From NCBI RefSeq assembly GCF_000447755.1, contig NZ_AUNE01000011.1:62001-126000 (forward strand): DNA of 64,000 bases. The letters are read 5' to 3'. This document shows, piece by piece, positions 54,729 to 62,588 of this stretch. The translations under genes were made by a program, and so were the position numbers. The notes below the pieces were generated by a model, which worked only from the letters and a program-made list of their open reading frames with translations, was not told the DNA's origin and ran no database searches. Position 1 is the first letter of the stretch. Every line of letters starts with the position of its first letter. This DNA is from Bacteriovorax sp. BSW11_IV. GTDB taxonomy: Bacteria; Bdellovibrionota; Bacteriovoracia; Bacteriovoracales; Bacteriovoracaceae.

Positions 54729-55994
54729 ATGCAAAGTATTTCATCAAATAAAATTATTCACAGTGAACTTCCGAATGAAGCGAGAGTTTTTGTTCAAGGT
54801 GGGGCGGCCACGCCATTTGAACTTTTAGATATGCTTGTGGGCATCGATAAAAAAGTTGAACTTGTACAAATTCATACAGAAGGAAGTTATGAGCATCTTT
54901 TTGAAGACTTGGGTGACAAGTTTTCAATGACAAATATTTTTTGTGGCAGCAATATCAGAAAGCATATCAATTATGAAAATATTGATTACTTGCCATGCTT
55001 TTTATCTGAGGCAAGTTATTACCTTCGTCATAGCAACAGACCTATTGATGCAGCCTTTATTCAAGTCTCAGCACCAGATAAACATGGTTATTGTTCTCTT
55101 GGTGTAAGTGTGGATATTACATTGAGTGCTCTTAAACATGCGAAGAAAGTATTCGCTCTTATTAATAAGAAGATGCCTAGAGTTCATGGAGATGGTTTCA
55201 TTCATACATCGCAAATAGATTTTGCTCTTGAAATTGACCGTCCTATATACGAAAGCAAGTGTAAGCCTTTATCTGCTGAGGAGCTTGCTATTGGTAAGCA
55301 AGTGGCCTCACTCGTTGAAGATGGCTCAACTATCCAAGTGGGAATTGGAAACGTTCCTAATGCCGTTTGTACTTATTTAAAAGACCATAAAGATTTAGGG
55401 ATCCATTCTGAGATGTGGTCGGATGGTGTGCTTGAATTATTAAAGTCTGGGGCCGTGACAAATAAATATAAAAAGATTTATCCTGGAAAAACTGTTTCGG
55501 GATTCGTTATTGGTTCACAAGAGCTTTATGACTTTATTGATGACAACCCAACAGTCATTCAACTCGCTTCAAGCTTTGTGAATGACCCCTCAGTGATTCG
55601 TAAGAATCCAAAAGTTGTCGCTATCAATAGTGCTGTTGAAGTTGATCTTACAGGACAAATATGTGCAGATAGTGTTGGGTCGAGAATTATTTCTGGTGTT
55701 GGTGGGCAAATGGATTTTATGAGAGGGGCCTTTTTATCTGAAGGGGGTAGACCAATTATAGCGATTACATCTCGATCAGCTAAAGGGATGCCAAAGTTGG
55801 TTCCTATGTTAAGAACTGGCGCAGGTGTTGTGACAACAAGATCTCATGCACATTATATTGTGACTGAATATGGTATCGCTGATCTTTTCGGAAAGACTCT
55901 TGGTCAAAGGGCAAAAGAGCTTATTAAAGTTGCTCACCCTGATGATAGGGAAGGTCTTGAGAGACAGTGGTTTGAAATCAAAAAAATGCTCTAA
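54729..55994 (+). CDS. Acetyl-CoA hydrolase / CoA-transferase family enzyme
   Basis: 421 residues, class I CoA-transferase fold. Seen: the N-terminal FVQGGAATPFELLD, the catalytic Glu E228 in IHSEMWSDG, and GGQMDFMRGAFLSEGGRPI. The best fit is the acetyl-CoA hydrolase or 4-hydroxybutyrate CoA-transferase group, acting on short-chain acyl-CoA. ATG 54729 is favoured because AAGGA is then 6 bases upstream; the ATG at 54723 lies too close. Confidence 0.87.
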   Translation: MQSISSNKIIHSELPNEARVFVQGGAATPFELLDMLVGIDKKVELVQIHTEGSYEHLFEDLGDKFSMTNIFCGSNIRKHINYENIDYLPCFLSEASYYLRHSNRPIDAAFIQVSAPDKHGYCSLGVSVDITLSALKHAKKVFALINKKMPRVHGDGFIHTSQIDFALEIDRPIYESKCKPLSAEELAIGKQVASLVEDGSTIQVGIGNVPNAVCTYLKDHKDLGIHSEMWSDGVLELLKSGAVTNKYKKIYPGKTVSGFVIGSQELYDFIDDNPTVIQLASSFVNDPSVIRKNPKVVAINSAVEVDLTGQICADSVGSRIISGVGGQMDFMRGAFLSEGGRPIIAITSRSAKGMPKLVPMLRTGAGVVTTRSHAHYIVTEYGIADLFGKTLGQRAKELIKVAHPDDREGLERQWFEIKKML

Positions 55995-56000
55995 AACTAA

Positions 56001-56027
56001 AAAGGCCCACTTAAAAAGTGGGCCTTT
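56001..56027. terminator. Bidirectional terminator, CoA-transferase and rpmB
   Basis: AAAGGCCCACTT and AAGTGGGCCTTT (12-bp stem, AAA loop), with a short T-run on each side. Confidence 0.88.
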
Positions 56028-56053
56028 TAATATCTAAGCAATTAATTAAAATC

Positions 56054-56290
56054 TTATGCTTCGAAAAGGTGCTTGTACTTTCTGATGAATTTAGAAAGTG
56101 AACCAACTTTATCAAGAGTTCTGATTGCTCTTGTAGAAAGTCTAAGTTTTACAGTTTCACCAGTTTCAGGATCAAAGATTCTCTTTGTCTGAAGGTTTGG
56201 TTTTTGAGTCATTTTTGTCTTGTTGTTTGCGTGAGAAACTTTGTTACCAACAAGTCTTCTCTTTCCTGTTAAATCACATACACGTGCCAT
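56054..56290 (-). CDS. rpmB: Ribosomal protein L28
   Basis: 78-residue L28: MARVCDLTGKR, VSHANNKTK, and the C-terminal helix region. It has a single Cys, so it is the zinc-free form. GAGG lies upstream of the ATG. Separated from rpmG by about 7 kb. Confidence 0.95.
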   Translation of the reverse strand: MARVCDLTGKRRLVGNKVSHANNKTKMTQKPNLQTKRIFDPETGETVKLRLSTRAIRTLDKVGSLSKFIRKYKHLFEA

Positions 56291-56543
56291 AAATCCATCC
56301 TCATTGAAATATATAAAATTGTCTCAACTTTAAGTAAGCGTACAGGTTGGAAAATATATACTTTTCCCTCCCTTTTAGCAAGGGCCGACCTAAAAATAAT
56401 AGATATTACAAGAGCTTTTGGCCACAAGAATTGTAACGTATTAATTTCACGACCTTTGATAGGGTCATTTTTAGTCCATTGATTATAAAAAATGGGATGG
56501 CAAAATGAATGAATTAAATTTTGTTTAAAAAAAGAGAGTAAAA

Positions 56544-57992
56544 ATGGACTTTGGACCACTATTTCGTAATGAAGAACTAGGACCTGATGACTATTTATAT
56601 GGCCGAAAAGGCCCGTGGCCACAGCCTTCCCCCGATCATCCTCACGGCGAGGCCTATGCCGTCATCCATCTGCCATTTGTTGAACAGTTGGATTGGTGGT
56701 TTCATGTGGGTCTTCGCTATGTCGTCTCTTTGGGGCTGACTCCTTGGATGTTTTTAAAAGCCTTTTTTATGGGTGGTCTAAAACCAGTGAGTGACCAAAA
56801 GTTTCATGAGATTTTAACCAACACGATGATGAGCAAGTTTATCACTCCAAAACTTGATGAAGAAGATTATGAAAACTTCAAAGAGCTTATGAAACAAGGA
56901 GAGAGTTATGTCATTACAGATTTACAAGCAGTGCGAACAGTAAAAGCTTATAAAGGTCTCTACGTTTGTCCAACTAAGACTCTCATGAGAGAAGTAGGTC
57001 ATGAAGAATATGAAGTCGTAGGGATTTATGTTTTTAAAACAAAGGCCCTCTTAACGCCAGAAGATGGGCAGGCGTGGGAGCTTGCAAAGTATTTTGTACT
57101 TCAAGGTGGAGCAATATGCGCGACTTTAGTTGTTCATCCCAACTTGCATTTTCCACTGGATTCAATAAATGCTATTACAAAAACGGCCCTACCAAAGAAA
57201 CATATTCTTTTCAAACTTCTAAAACCTCATTTACGGTTTACACTGATGTTGGAAAATGCCGTTCTCACATTCAAAACTTCTGTGATACGCAATAAAAAGT
57301 GGATGAGTTATGCTCCCTATCCTGGAGCATATGAAGGTCTTAGGGACTTACTTGTGGAGGGATTTAGAGGTATTCCAGGCAACGAGAGCTATCCACCTTA
57401 TCATTTTCCTCTAACGCCACCAAAAGTTTATGGGAAGTATGGAGATTTTCAAAATGCTTACTATGAAGTGATTTATTCCTTTGTGAAATCTGTTTTAAAA
57501 AATGTTAAAAGCGATGACGTTCACGTGTTGAATTGGGCAGATTACATTGCCCATCATGTGCCGGGATTTCCAAAAGGAAAGGACATTTTTAAAGGAGATA
57601 CTTTTTATCAATGTATCACAAGCTATATTTGGAGTGTGACTATTGGCCATTCCATTGATCATTACAATTATGCCCAACAATCAGTTCAAGAAATTCCCGT
57701 TCGACTGCGCCAGTCCCCACCAAAAAAAGGTGATGCTATGATCTCTCGCAAAAATCTTGTCACGACGATAGATCAGATGAAGTACTTAATGTGTATGAAA
57801 ATGTTTTTTGGCCCAACAAACGTAACAAGGCTTATTGATTGTGATTATGATTTCACTGGTGATCACAATAAAGAGTATAAAAAGATTGTGACCGAATTCA
57901 AATCGCAGCTTCTTGAGCTAGAAAAGAAATTAGACAGCAAAGGTCTAAAGTATATTCCGTTAAATGAAATTGCAGCGAGTATTCAATACTAA
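56544..57992 (+). CDS. Lipoxygenase-like protein with altered iron site
   Basis: 482 residues, compact, no signal peptide. Homology to lipoxygenase is visible in WELAKYFVLQ, KKHILFKLLKPHLRFTL and SYIWSVTIGHSIDHYNYAQ, followed by PVRLRQSPPKKG. Against soybean LOX-1, His504 aligns with H198, His690 with H369 and Asn694 with H373 (His as in mammalian 15-LOX). But His499 aligns with A193 and the C-terminal Ile839 with Tyr482. A nearby H202 might substitute. Iron binding and dioxygenase activity are therefore uncertain. GAGAG precedes the ATG. Confidence 0.75.
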   Translation: MDFGPLFRNEELGPDDYLYGRKGPWPQPSPDHPHGEAYAVIHLPFVEQLDWWFHVGLRYVVSLGLTPWMFLKAFFMGGLKPVSDQKFHEILTNTMMSKFITPKLDEEDYENFKELMKQGESYVITDLQAVRTVKAYKGLYVCPTKTLMREVGHEEYEVVGIYVFKTKALLTPEDGQAWELAKYFVLQGGAICATLVVHPNLHFPLDSINAITKTALPKKHILFKLLKPHLRFTLMLENAVLTFKTSVIRNKKWMSYAPYPGAYEGLRDLLVEGFRGIPGNESYPPYHFPLTPPKVYGKYGDFQNAYYEVIYSFVKSVLKNVKSDDVHVLNWADYIAHHVPGFPKGKDIFKGDTFYQCITSYIWSVTIGHSIDHYNYAQQSVQEIPVRLRQSPPKKGDAMISRKNLVTTIDQMKYLMCMKMFFGPTNVTRLIDCDYDFTGDHNKEYKKIVTEFKSQLLELEKKLDSKGLKYIPLNEIAASIQY

Positions 57993-58472
57993 CTAAAGGG
58001 AGCACCAGCCTGCAAAGGTTAGGCGCTCTCCCTTTGTGACCTTACCAACACGATGCTCAAAACCATTCATACCTGTACAAAAAATAATGAGGGTACCTAG
58101 TTGAGGAGGAGTGAAAGTTAGATATTGCTCTTCACCTTTTTTACGAAAGAAAAGCTCGCCGCCCTCAATATGATTAGGATTGAGATTAAGTGAGAGAGTA
58201 AAGGCCAGGTTGCGAGAACCATCACAATGCCAAATTCCTTCCTCGTCAGTTTGTGCTTCTCGTTTGGCAATTATATGTTCAATAGAATTGAAGTTTGCGT
58301 ATTGATAGAGTTCATTGAACAGAGCACCATCTTTTTGTAACTTTTCTTGGATCCAACGGTCCAATTCAAGATAATCCTGTTTCTTAATCATTAAGATAAC
58401 TTCATCTCCCATGGGAAATGTTTTAACGAGATGTCCGTTCTTTAGGAGCTCTTGATCTTTAATGATGTGCAT
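57993..58472 (-). CDS. 2OG-Fe(II) oxygenase, prolyl-4-hydroxylase-like
   Basis: 159 residues. Iron ligands are in WHCDGSRN (H-x-D) and FEHRVGKV (distal His), and the following Arg in GERLTF fits 2-oxoglutarate binding. It hydroxylates an unknown protein or small molecule. No clear ribosome site. Its stop lies directly at the end of the lipoxygenase-like gene, on the opposite strand. Confidence 0.82.
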   Translation of the reverse strand: MHIIKDQELLKNGHLVKTFPMGDEVILMIKKQDYLELDRWIQEKLQKDGALFNELYQYANFNSIEHIIAKREAQTDEEGIWHCDGSRNLAFTLSLNLNPNHIEGGELFFRKKGEEQYLTFTPPQLGTLIIFCTGMNGFEHRVGKVTKGERLTFAGWCSL

Positions 58473-58536
58473 TGTTATTTCTGTGAAGTTCCATTAATAT
58501 TGAGTTAACTACTAATTTGAAAGAAGAAAGATGTAA

Positions 58537-59460
58537 ATGAAAAATAACTCGCTAAAGTTTTTTGCTCTTGGTGCTTTGGTTTTGGTCCTCATTTATGGGA
58601 TTTATAAATTTACGTTGGTCCCAGATCAACTTAGAGACCATTATGGTGTGAGCGAGGTCGAAATTGAAAATGCACCTATTTCAGAAGAGGCAAAAAAAGA
58701 CTTAAAAGAGCAGGTTAAGGCCATCGCGAACTCAAATGCAGATGAGGCAGTAAAGGCGGATCTGTATGAACTCAACCGTTTGGAAATCCAATTAAAAAGA
58801 CGTGCTAAAGATTGTTCTAAAGAGGCCGATTCTTATTTCAAAGACAATAATTATATTGATCCTGAAATCGATTTCTATAAGTCTCCACAAAATGTTTTTG
58901 CTACTGTTGAAGATGTTCTAAAAAATGTTTTACAAAGAAAAGAGGCCACAGACTCAATGGCCCAGTTGAAAAAGATTGTTTATAACGATGTTAAAATAGA
59001 TCCAGTTGCTTATAAAAGTCGTGTAGAAACATATATGATTTGTTTCGATTCTCGTATCTTTAACTTTCTTGAAACTGTCATGGAGGCCGCTGCTGGTCAG
59101 AAATGGTCACCAGAATTAAAGGCCTCAATGTCTGCTCTTATTTTGAAACATATTAGAGAAACAATTGCGGCCAACAGAGGAATGCCCGATGCCGTTCAAC
59201 TTTCTTTAGGACTTTTAAAATCATTAGAGGCTGAAAAATTTATTGGTCCAGAATTTACAAGTGATATGGATTCTTTGATGGAAGATATCTCTCAATTTGA
59301 AATTACGCTTATGGATCAATTCGGCGGACGTTCAACTTATGAACAAAATTATGGCCTGTTAAAAGACTATCTAACACAGTATGAAACGTATTCGGATCAG
59401 GTTCTTTCAATTGTAGATGATATGATGAGAACTCAGTCTAGCTCTTCCATACAAAGATAA
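58537..59460 (+). CDS. Membrane-anchored hypothetical protein
   Basis: 307 residues: an N-terminal membrane helix (about 8-26) and a long helical periplasmic region with two or three Cys. No family recognised. The last 28 bases overlap the splB-like gene on the other strand. Confidence 0.6.
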   Translation: MKNNSLKFFALGALVLVLIYGIYKFTLVPDQLRDHYGVSEVEIENAPISEEAKKDLKEQVKAIANSNADEAVKADLYELNRLEIQLKRRAKDCSKEADSYFKDNNYIDPEIDFYKSPQNVFATVEDVLKNVLQRKEATDSMAQLKKIVYNDVKIDPVAYKSRVETYMICFDSRIFNFLETVMEAAAGQKWSPELKASMSALILKHIRETIAANRGMPDAVQLSLGLLKSLEAEKFIGPEFTSDMDSLMEDISQFEITLMDQFGGRSTYEQNYGLLKDYLTQYETYSDQVLSIVDDMMRTQSSSSIQR

Positions 59461-60452
59461 ACTTTCTTATCGATCGCACCGGCCCCCACTAGGGCCTCTT
59501 TCACTTTTTGTAACATCCAAAATCGCATAGGTCTGGAATAGCGAACTTTTCCATCGTCGGATTTAATAAGTTCTTCTGCCAAGAGTTCGCTATCTGGGTA
59601 GTTCATTTTCACTTGTTGATAGACGTCTTTAGTAAATCGGACTACGCCAACTGAAATATATTCAATATCAACGAGAGGAATATGATGAGCTAATTGTGTA
59701 ATGAGTTCTTCATATTTTTGTAAGAAATCTTTGTCATAGATAATGGGATCTAAATGGATACCAATTGGATGACCAAGTTCATAGAGTCTTTTAATGGCCG
59801 CAAGTCTGGCCTTTAATGAAGGCGTTTTTAAATCATTTTTCTTAATTTTATCAGCAGGAGAAAGAGAGAAGGAAATGACCACATTGGGAAGGGCCACAAC
59901 CTCTTCTAATGCCTTTGTGTTGGCCGATTTTGTTCGCAGTTCCAGCATGGCCTGGGGAAGGTTTTTAAAGACATCAAAATAAAAAGGAACTTCACCTGTA
60001 ATATGGGAGAGCGCCAAGGAATCGCTAAATTCTCCAGCGTGAAACCATGGTGTACAATTTGGATCGCTTTCAAGGGCAATAGAGGCCGTCTTAAGAATCT
60101 CTTTTGCGATGTCATCGTGATTCATATAAAGAACAATATCTGGAGAATTAAAATAACCTTGAAGGTAACAGTAGTTGCACTCATAAATACAATTGTAGGC
60201 GTGAATGAAATAGTAATGAGGATCGCCTTTAAGACCATAGGCATCAGGTGCCTCTTTTACGAGTTGTCCTTTCTTTTCACCTAAAAATAAATTGAGATTA
60301 TCTCTTTTTTGTAAATAGGGCTTCTTCACACGTCCAAAGACATCTTCTACTTTATCGATTTCTTTGACGGGCACATTTGAAAAACGCTCAAGTATAGCTT
60401 GAACTCTTGTGTTTTCTTGAAGATTCTTTTCAACAAAAATTCTAGAAAACAT
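59433..60452 (-). CDS. splB: SPL-like radical SAM protein without the H-donor Cys
   Basis: 339 residues from the second of two adjacent ATG codons (60455 also possible; GGAG is 6 bases before 60452). Radical SAM cluster motif CIYECNYC (C88, C92, C95), then SPL-family segments SDSLALSHIT and LELRTKS. The position of B. subtilis Cys141 (in FEAACTSD) reads Glu141 here (FHAGEFSD). True spore photoproduct lyase needs that Cys, and this organism shows no sporulation genes, so a different radical reaction, perhaps on DNA or a nucleoside, is likely. Overlaps the upstream nucleosidase-like gene. Confidence 0.8.
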   Translation of the reverse strand: MFSRIFVEKNLQENTRVQAILERFSNVPVKEIDKVEDVFGRVKKPYLQKRDNLNLFLGEKKGQLVKEAPDAYGLKGDPHYYFIHAYNCIYECNYCYLQGYFNSPDIVLYMNHDDIAKEILKTASIALESDPNCTPWFHAGEFSDSLALSHITGEVPFYFDVFKNLPQAMLELRTKSANTKALEEVVALPNVVISFSLSPADKIKKNDLKTPSLKARLAAIKRLYELGHPIGIHLDPIIYDKDFLQKYEELITQLAHHIPLVDIEYISVGVVRFTKDVYQQVKMNYPDSELLAEELIKSDDGKVRYSRPMRFWMLQKVKEALVGAGAIDKKVYLCMEELD

Positions 60453-61470
60453 CATCTTCTCCGAAGATGATTGACTTATATTGGTTGTAGTCAATTTTTT
60501 TAAGAGCGTGTAGTTTGAGCTCTAATTCTTCAGAGCTTGTGGCCGTAAAAGTAAATTGGAGTTTTACATTATCAAAATCTTTATCAGGTCTTGCGACAAT
60601 GTCATACTTTGATAAAGGCGAAAGAAAAATCTTAGTCTTTTCTTCTAATTTTATTTTATAGGGACTTAAAAGGGCATTCATTTTTTCCAAAATGGCCAAG
60701 GCCTTTCTTTTTGGGGCCCAATTTTCCTCTAGGATTTCATTGACTTTAATTTCATTGAAGACATCTTGTTCAGTGAAATTGTATTTCAATTCTAGAGAAT
60801 GAAGTGTTGAATTGTATTTTCTTTGCATTGATAAAGAAAAATGCGCCTTCGAAAAAATATCGTTTTCAGGACTTTCTATTTTTTGAACGAGAGAATCACT
60901 TAAAAGAGGCATCATTTTATCAAAAAGATATTCTGCATACTCTTCTTGTTTGTCTCGTACCATCTTACAAATTTCATTGCCATTAGCATGATCACTTACA
61001 AGTTTCACTGATCGCAGTGGTTTATGAAAGAGTTTACAAGCATGAGCAATTGCCCATAGTTCTCTATCGACAAGAGGGGCGAAGCATTCCAAGTGGTCTG
61101 CATATTCTTTTTCTAACACGCGTTTATTAGAAGTGATGATATCAAGGCCTTTATCAACTGTTGTATAGGACTTAAAGATCATTTCGCCGTCATTTTCGCA
61201 GTAAATTGTGCGAATAAAATGAGTGCTGCCAATTTCTTGGTTTGGATCAAGTGCACCACATAACCCAGTATTGAAAACATCTGTTATTTCTGGAAATCGA
61301 CCTAGAACAAAAGACACTTGGGCCAAGGCCTCTTCTTTACCTTCGCCAGTAATGAGAAGAAAAATATTGTCATCTTGATAAAGGCCATCAACCTCGGCAA
61401 CTGCACTGAGTTTAAGTTCTTTAAAGAATGTGTGGGCCTCGGCGCGATGGGCCAGCGTCAATAGTTTCAA
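60442..61470 (-). CDS. MTA/SAH nucleosidase-like protein with C-terminal extension
   Basis: About 342 residues. The first 170 resemble a nucleoside phosphorylase or nucleosidase (VFNTGLCGALDPNQEIGS, PLVDRELWAIA with the catalytic Glu, VKLVSDHAN with the catalytic Asp). About 170 further residues at the C-terminus match nothing I recognise. The start is probably TTG 61470 with AGGAAG upstream; the frame is open to 61497. Its stop overlaps the splB-like start, suggesting translational coupling and a joint role. Confidence 0.7.
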   Translation of the reverse strand: MKLLTLAHRAEAHTFFKELKLSAVAEVDGLYQDDNIFLLITGEGKEEALAQVSFVLGRFPEITDVFNTGLCGALDPNQEIGSTHFIRTIYCENDGEMIFKSYTTVDKGLDIITSNKRVLEKEYADHLECFAPLVDRELWAIAHACKLFHKPLRSVKLVSDHANGNEICKMVRDKQEEYAEYLFDKMMPLLSDSLVQKIESPENDIFSKAHFSLSMQRKYNSTLHSLELKYNFTEQDVFNEIKVNEILEENWAPKRKALAILEKMNALLSPYKIKLEEKTKIFLSPLSKYDIVARPDKDFDNVKLQFTFTATSSEELELKLHALKKIDYNQYKSIIFGEDDVF

Positions 61471-61549
61471 TTTAATCTTCCTAGTTGTGGCCAACAATAA
61501 CTTAATGAGTTAAAAGTGGCCATATCCATTTCGTTTTAAGGTTTAAAGT

Positions 61550-62482
61550 ATGGGAATTTTAAGAGATTGGAGTCCTATCCCATTAGGTTTTGGGGGCGCC
61601 AGTATTTCTGGAGAAGGTGGGGGCTATGGCTTTGGGGAGATTTCCCAATCAAATGCTATATCTTTGTTAGAAGAATCTTTCGATTCTGGAATTCGCGTTT
61701 TCGATACAGCACCAATCTATGGTTTTGGTGAGTCCGAAAAAAGAATTGGATTGGCCTTTAAAAAAAATCGTGAAAAAGTAAAAATTATTTCTAAGTGTGG
61801 AGTCACTTGGCACGACAATAGACGTGTTAATATGACTAATGATCCAGCCACTGCAAAAAAGATGATTGAAGAATCACTTAGAACTCTTGATTCAGAATAT
61901 ATCGATCTTTATATGATTCACTGGCCTGATAAAAATGTTGATATTAGAAAAACAATGGAAGTTTTATCGCGTGCTAAAGATGAAGGAAAAATTCATCATA
62001 TCGGACTTTGTAATACTAATGTTGAAGAGTGTGAAAAGGCCTTTGAAGTTGATAAAATTGAGGCGGTACAATCTGAACTTAACTTTTTTAATCGTGATGT
62101 CGTCACACAAATTTTTCCCTATCTCAAAGATAAGAATATCGATTTTATGAGTTGGGGAACTCTGGATAAAGGAATCCTCACTGGTCGCGTTCATGAAAAA
62201 AGAACTTTTGATAAAAGTGATTGTCGTTCATGGGCCCCATGGTGGAAGTCGCAAAAGAAAGATCAAAAATATCAATTAGCGCAAAGACTTAAGACAATAG
62301 GTGAAGAACAAGGCTTTTCACTTTTAGAAATGGCACTGTCACACAACCTTAGATATGAAGAAGTATCTTTAGTTCTTTGTGGAGCAAGAAATTCAGAGCA
62401 ACTTCAACAACTATTAAAATCTATTAACAATCTACCCGCTAAAGAACTGATAGAATTTGCCGCATTAGAATGTGAAATCTAA
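61550..62482 (+). CDS. Aldo/keto reductase
   Basis: 310-residue NAD(P)H-dependent TIM-barrel oxidoreductase with the tetrad in place: Asp of FDTAPIYG, Tyr of IYGFGESE, Lys of ISKCG and His of YMIHWPD. It reduces aldehydes or ketones of unknown kind. AAGG precedes the ATG. Confidence 0.9.
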   Translation: MGILRDWSPIPLGFGGASISGEGGGYGFGEISQSNAISLLEESFDSGIRVFDTAPIYGFGESEKRIGLAFKKNREKVKIISKCGVTWHDNRRVNMTNDPATAKKMIEESLRTLDSEYIDLYMIHWPDKNVDIRKTMEVLSRAKDEGKIHHIGLCNTNVEECEKAFEVDKIEAVQSELNFFNRDVVTQIFPYLKDKNIDFMSWGTLDKGILTGRVHEKRTFDKSDCRSWAPWWKSQKKDQKYQLAQRLKTIGEEQGFSLLEMALSHNLRYEEVSLVLCGARNSEQLQQLLKSINNLPAKELIEFAALECEI

Positions 62483-62588
62483 TTAAATATTTTTATTGGA
62501 ATAGATCATTCTTAATGAATTCTTTTTACTTATGAATTTCATTTATAAAACGAAATAGTACGCACGGTTTAATTAACAAAGGGTGTGT

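Noticed and set aside
56269-56622. Minus-strand frame across the rpmB start and lipoxygenase-like start
   Set aside because: Overlaps two well-supported genes and has no family resemblance or ribosome site.
57135-57149. HPNLH read as a new zinc motif
   Set aside because: It sits exactly where lipoxygenase ligands align, so it belongs to that fold, not a separate zinc site.
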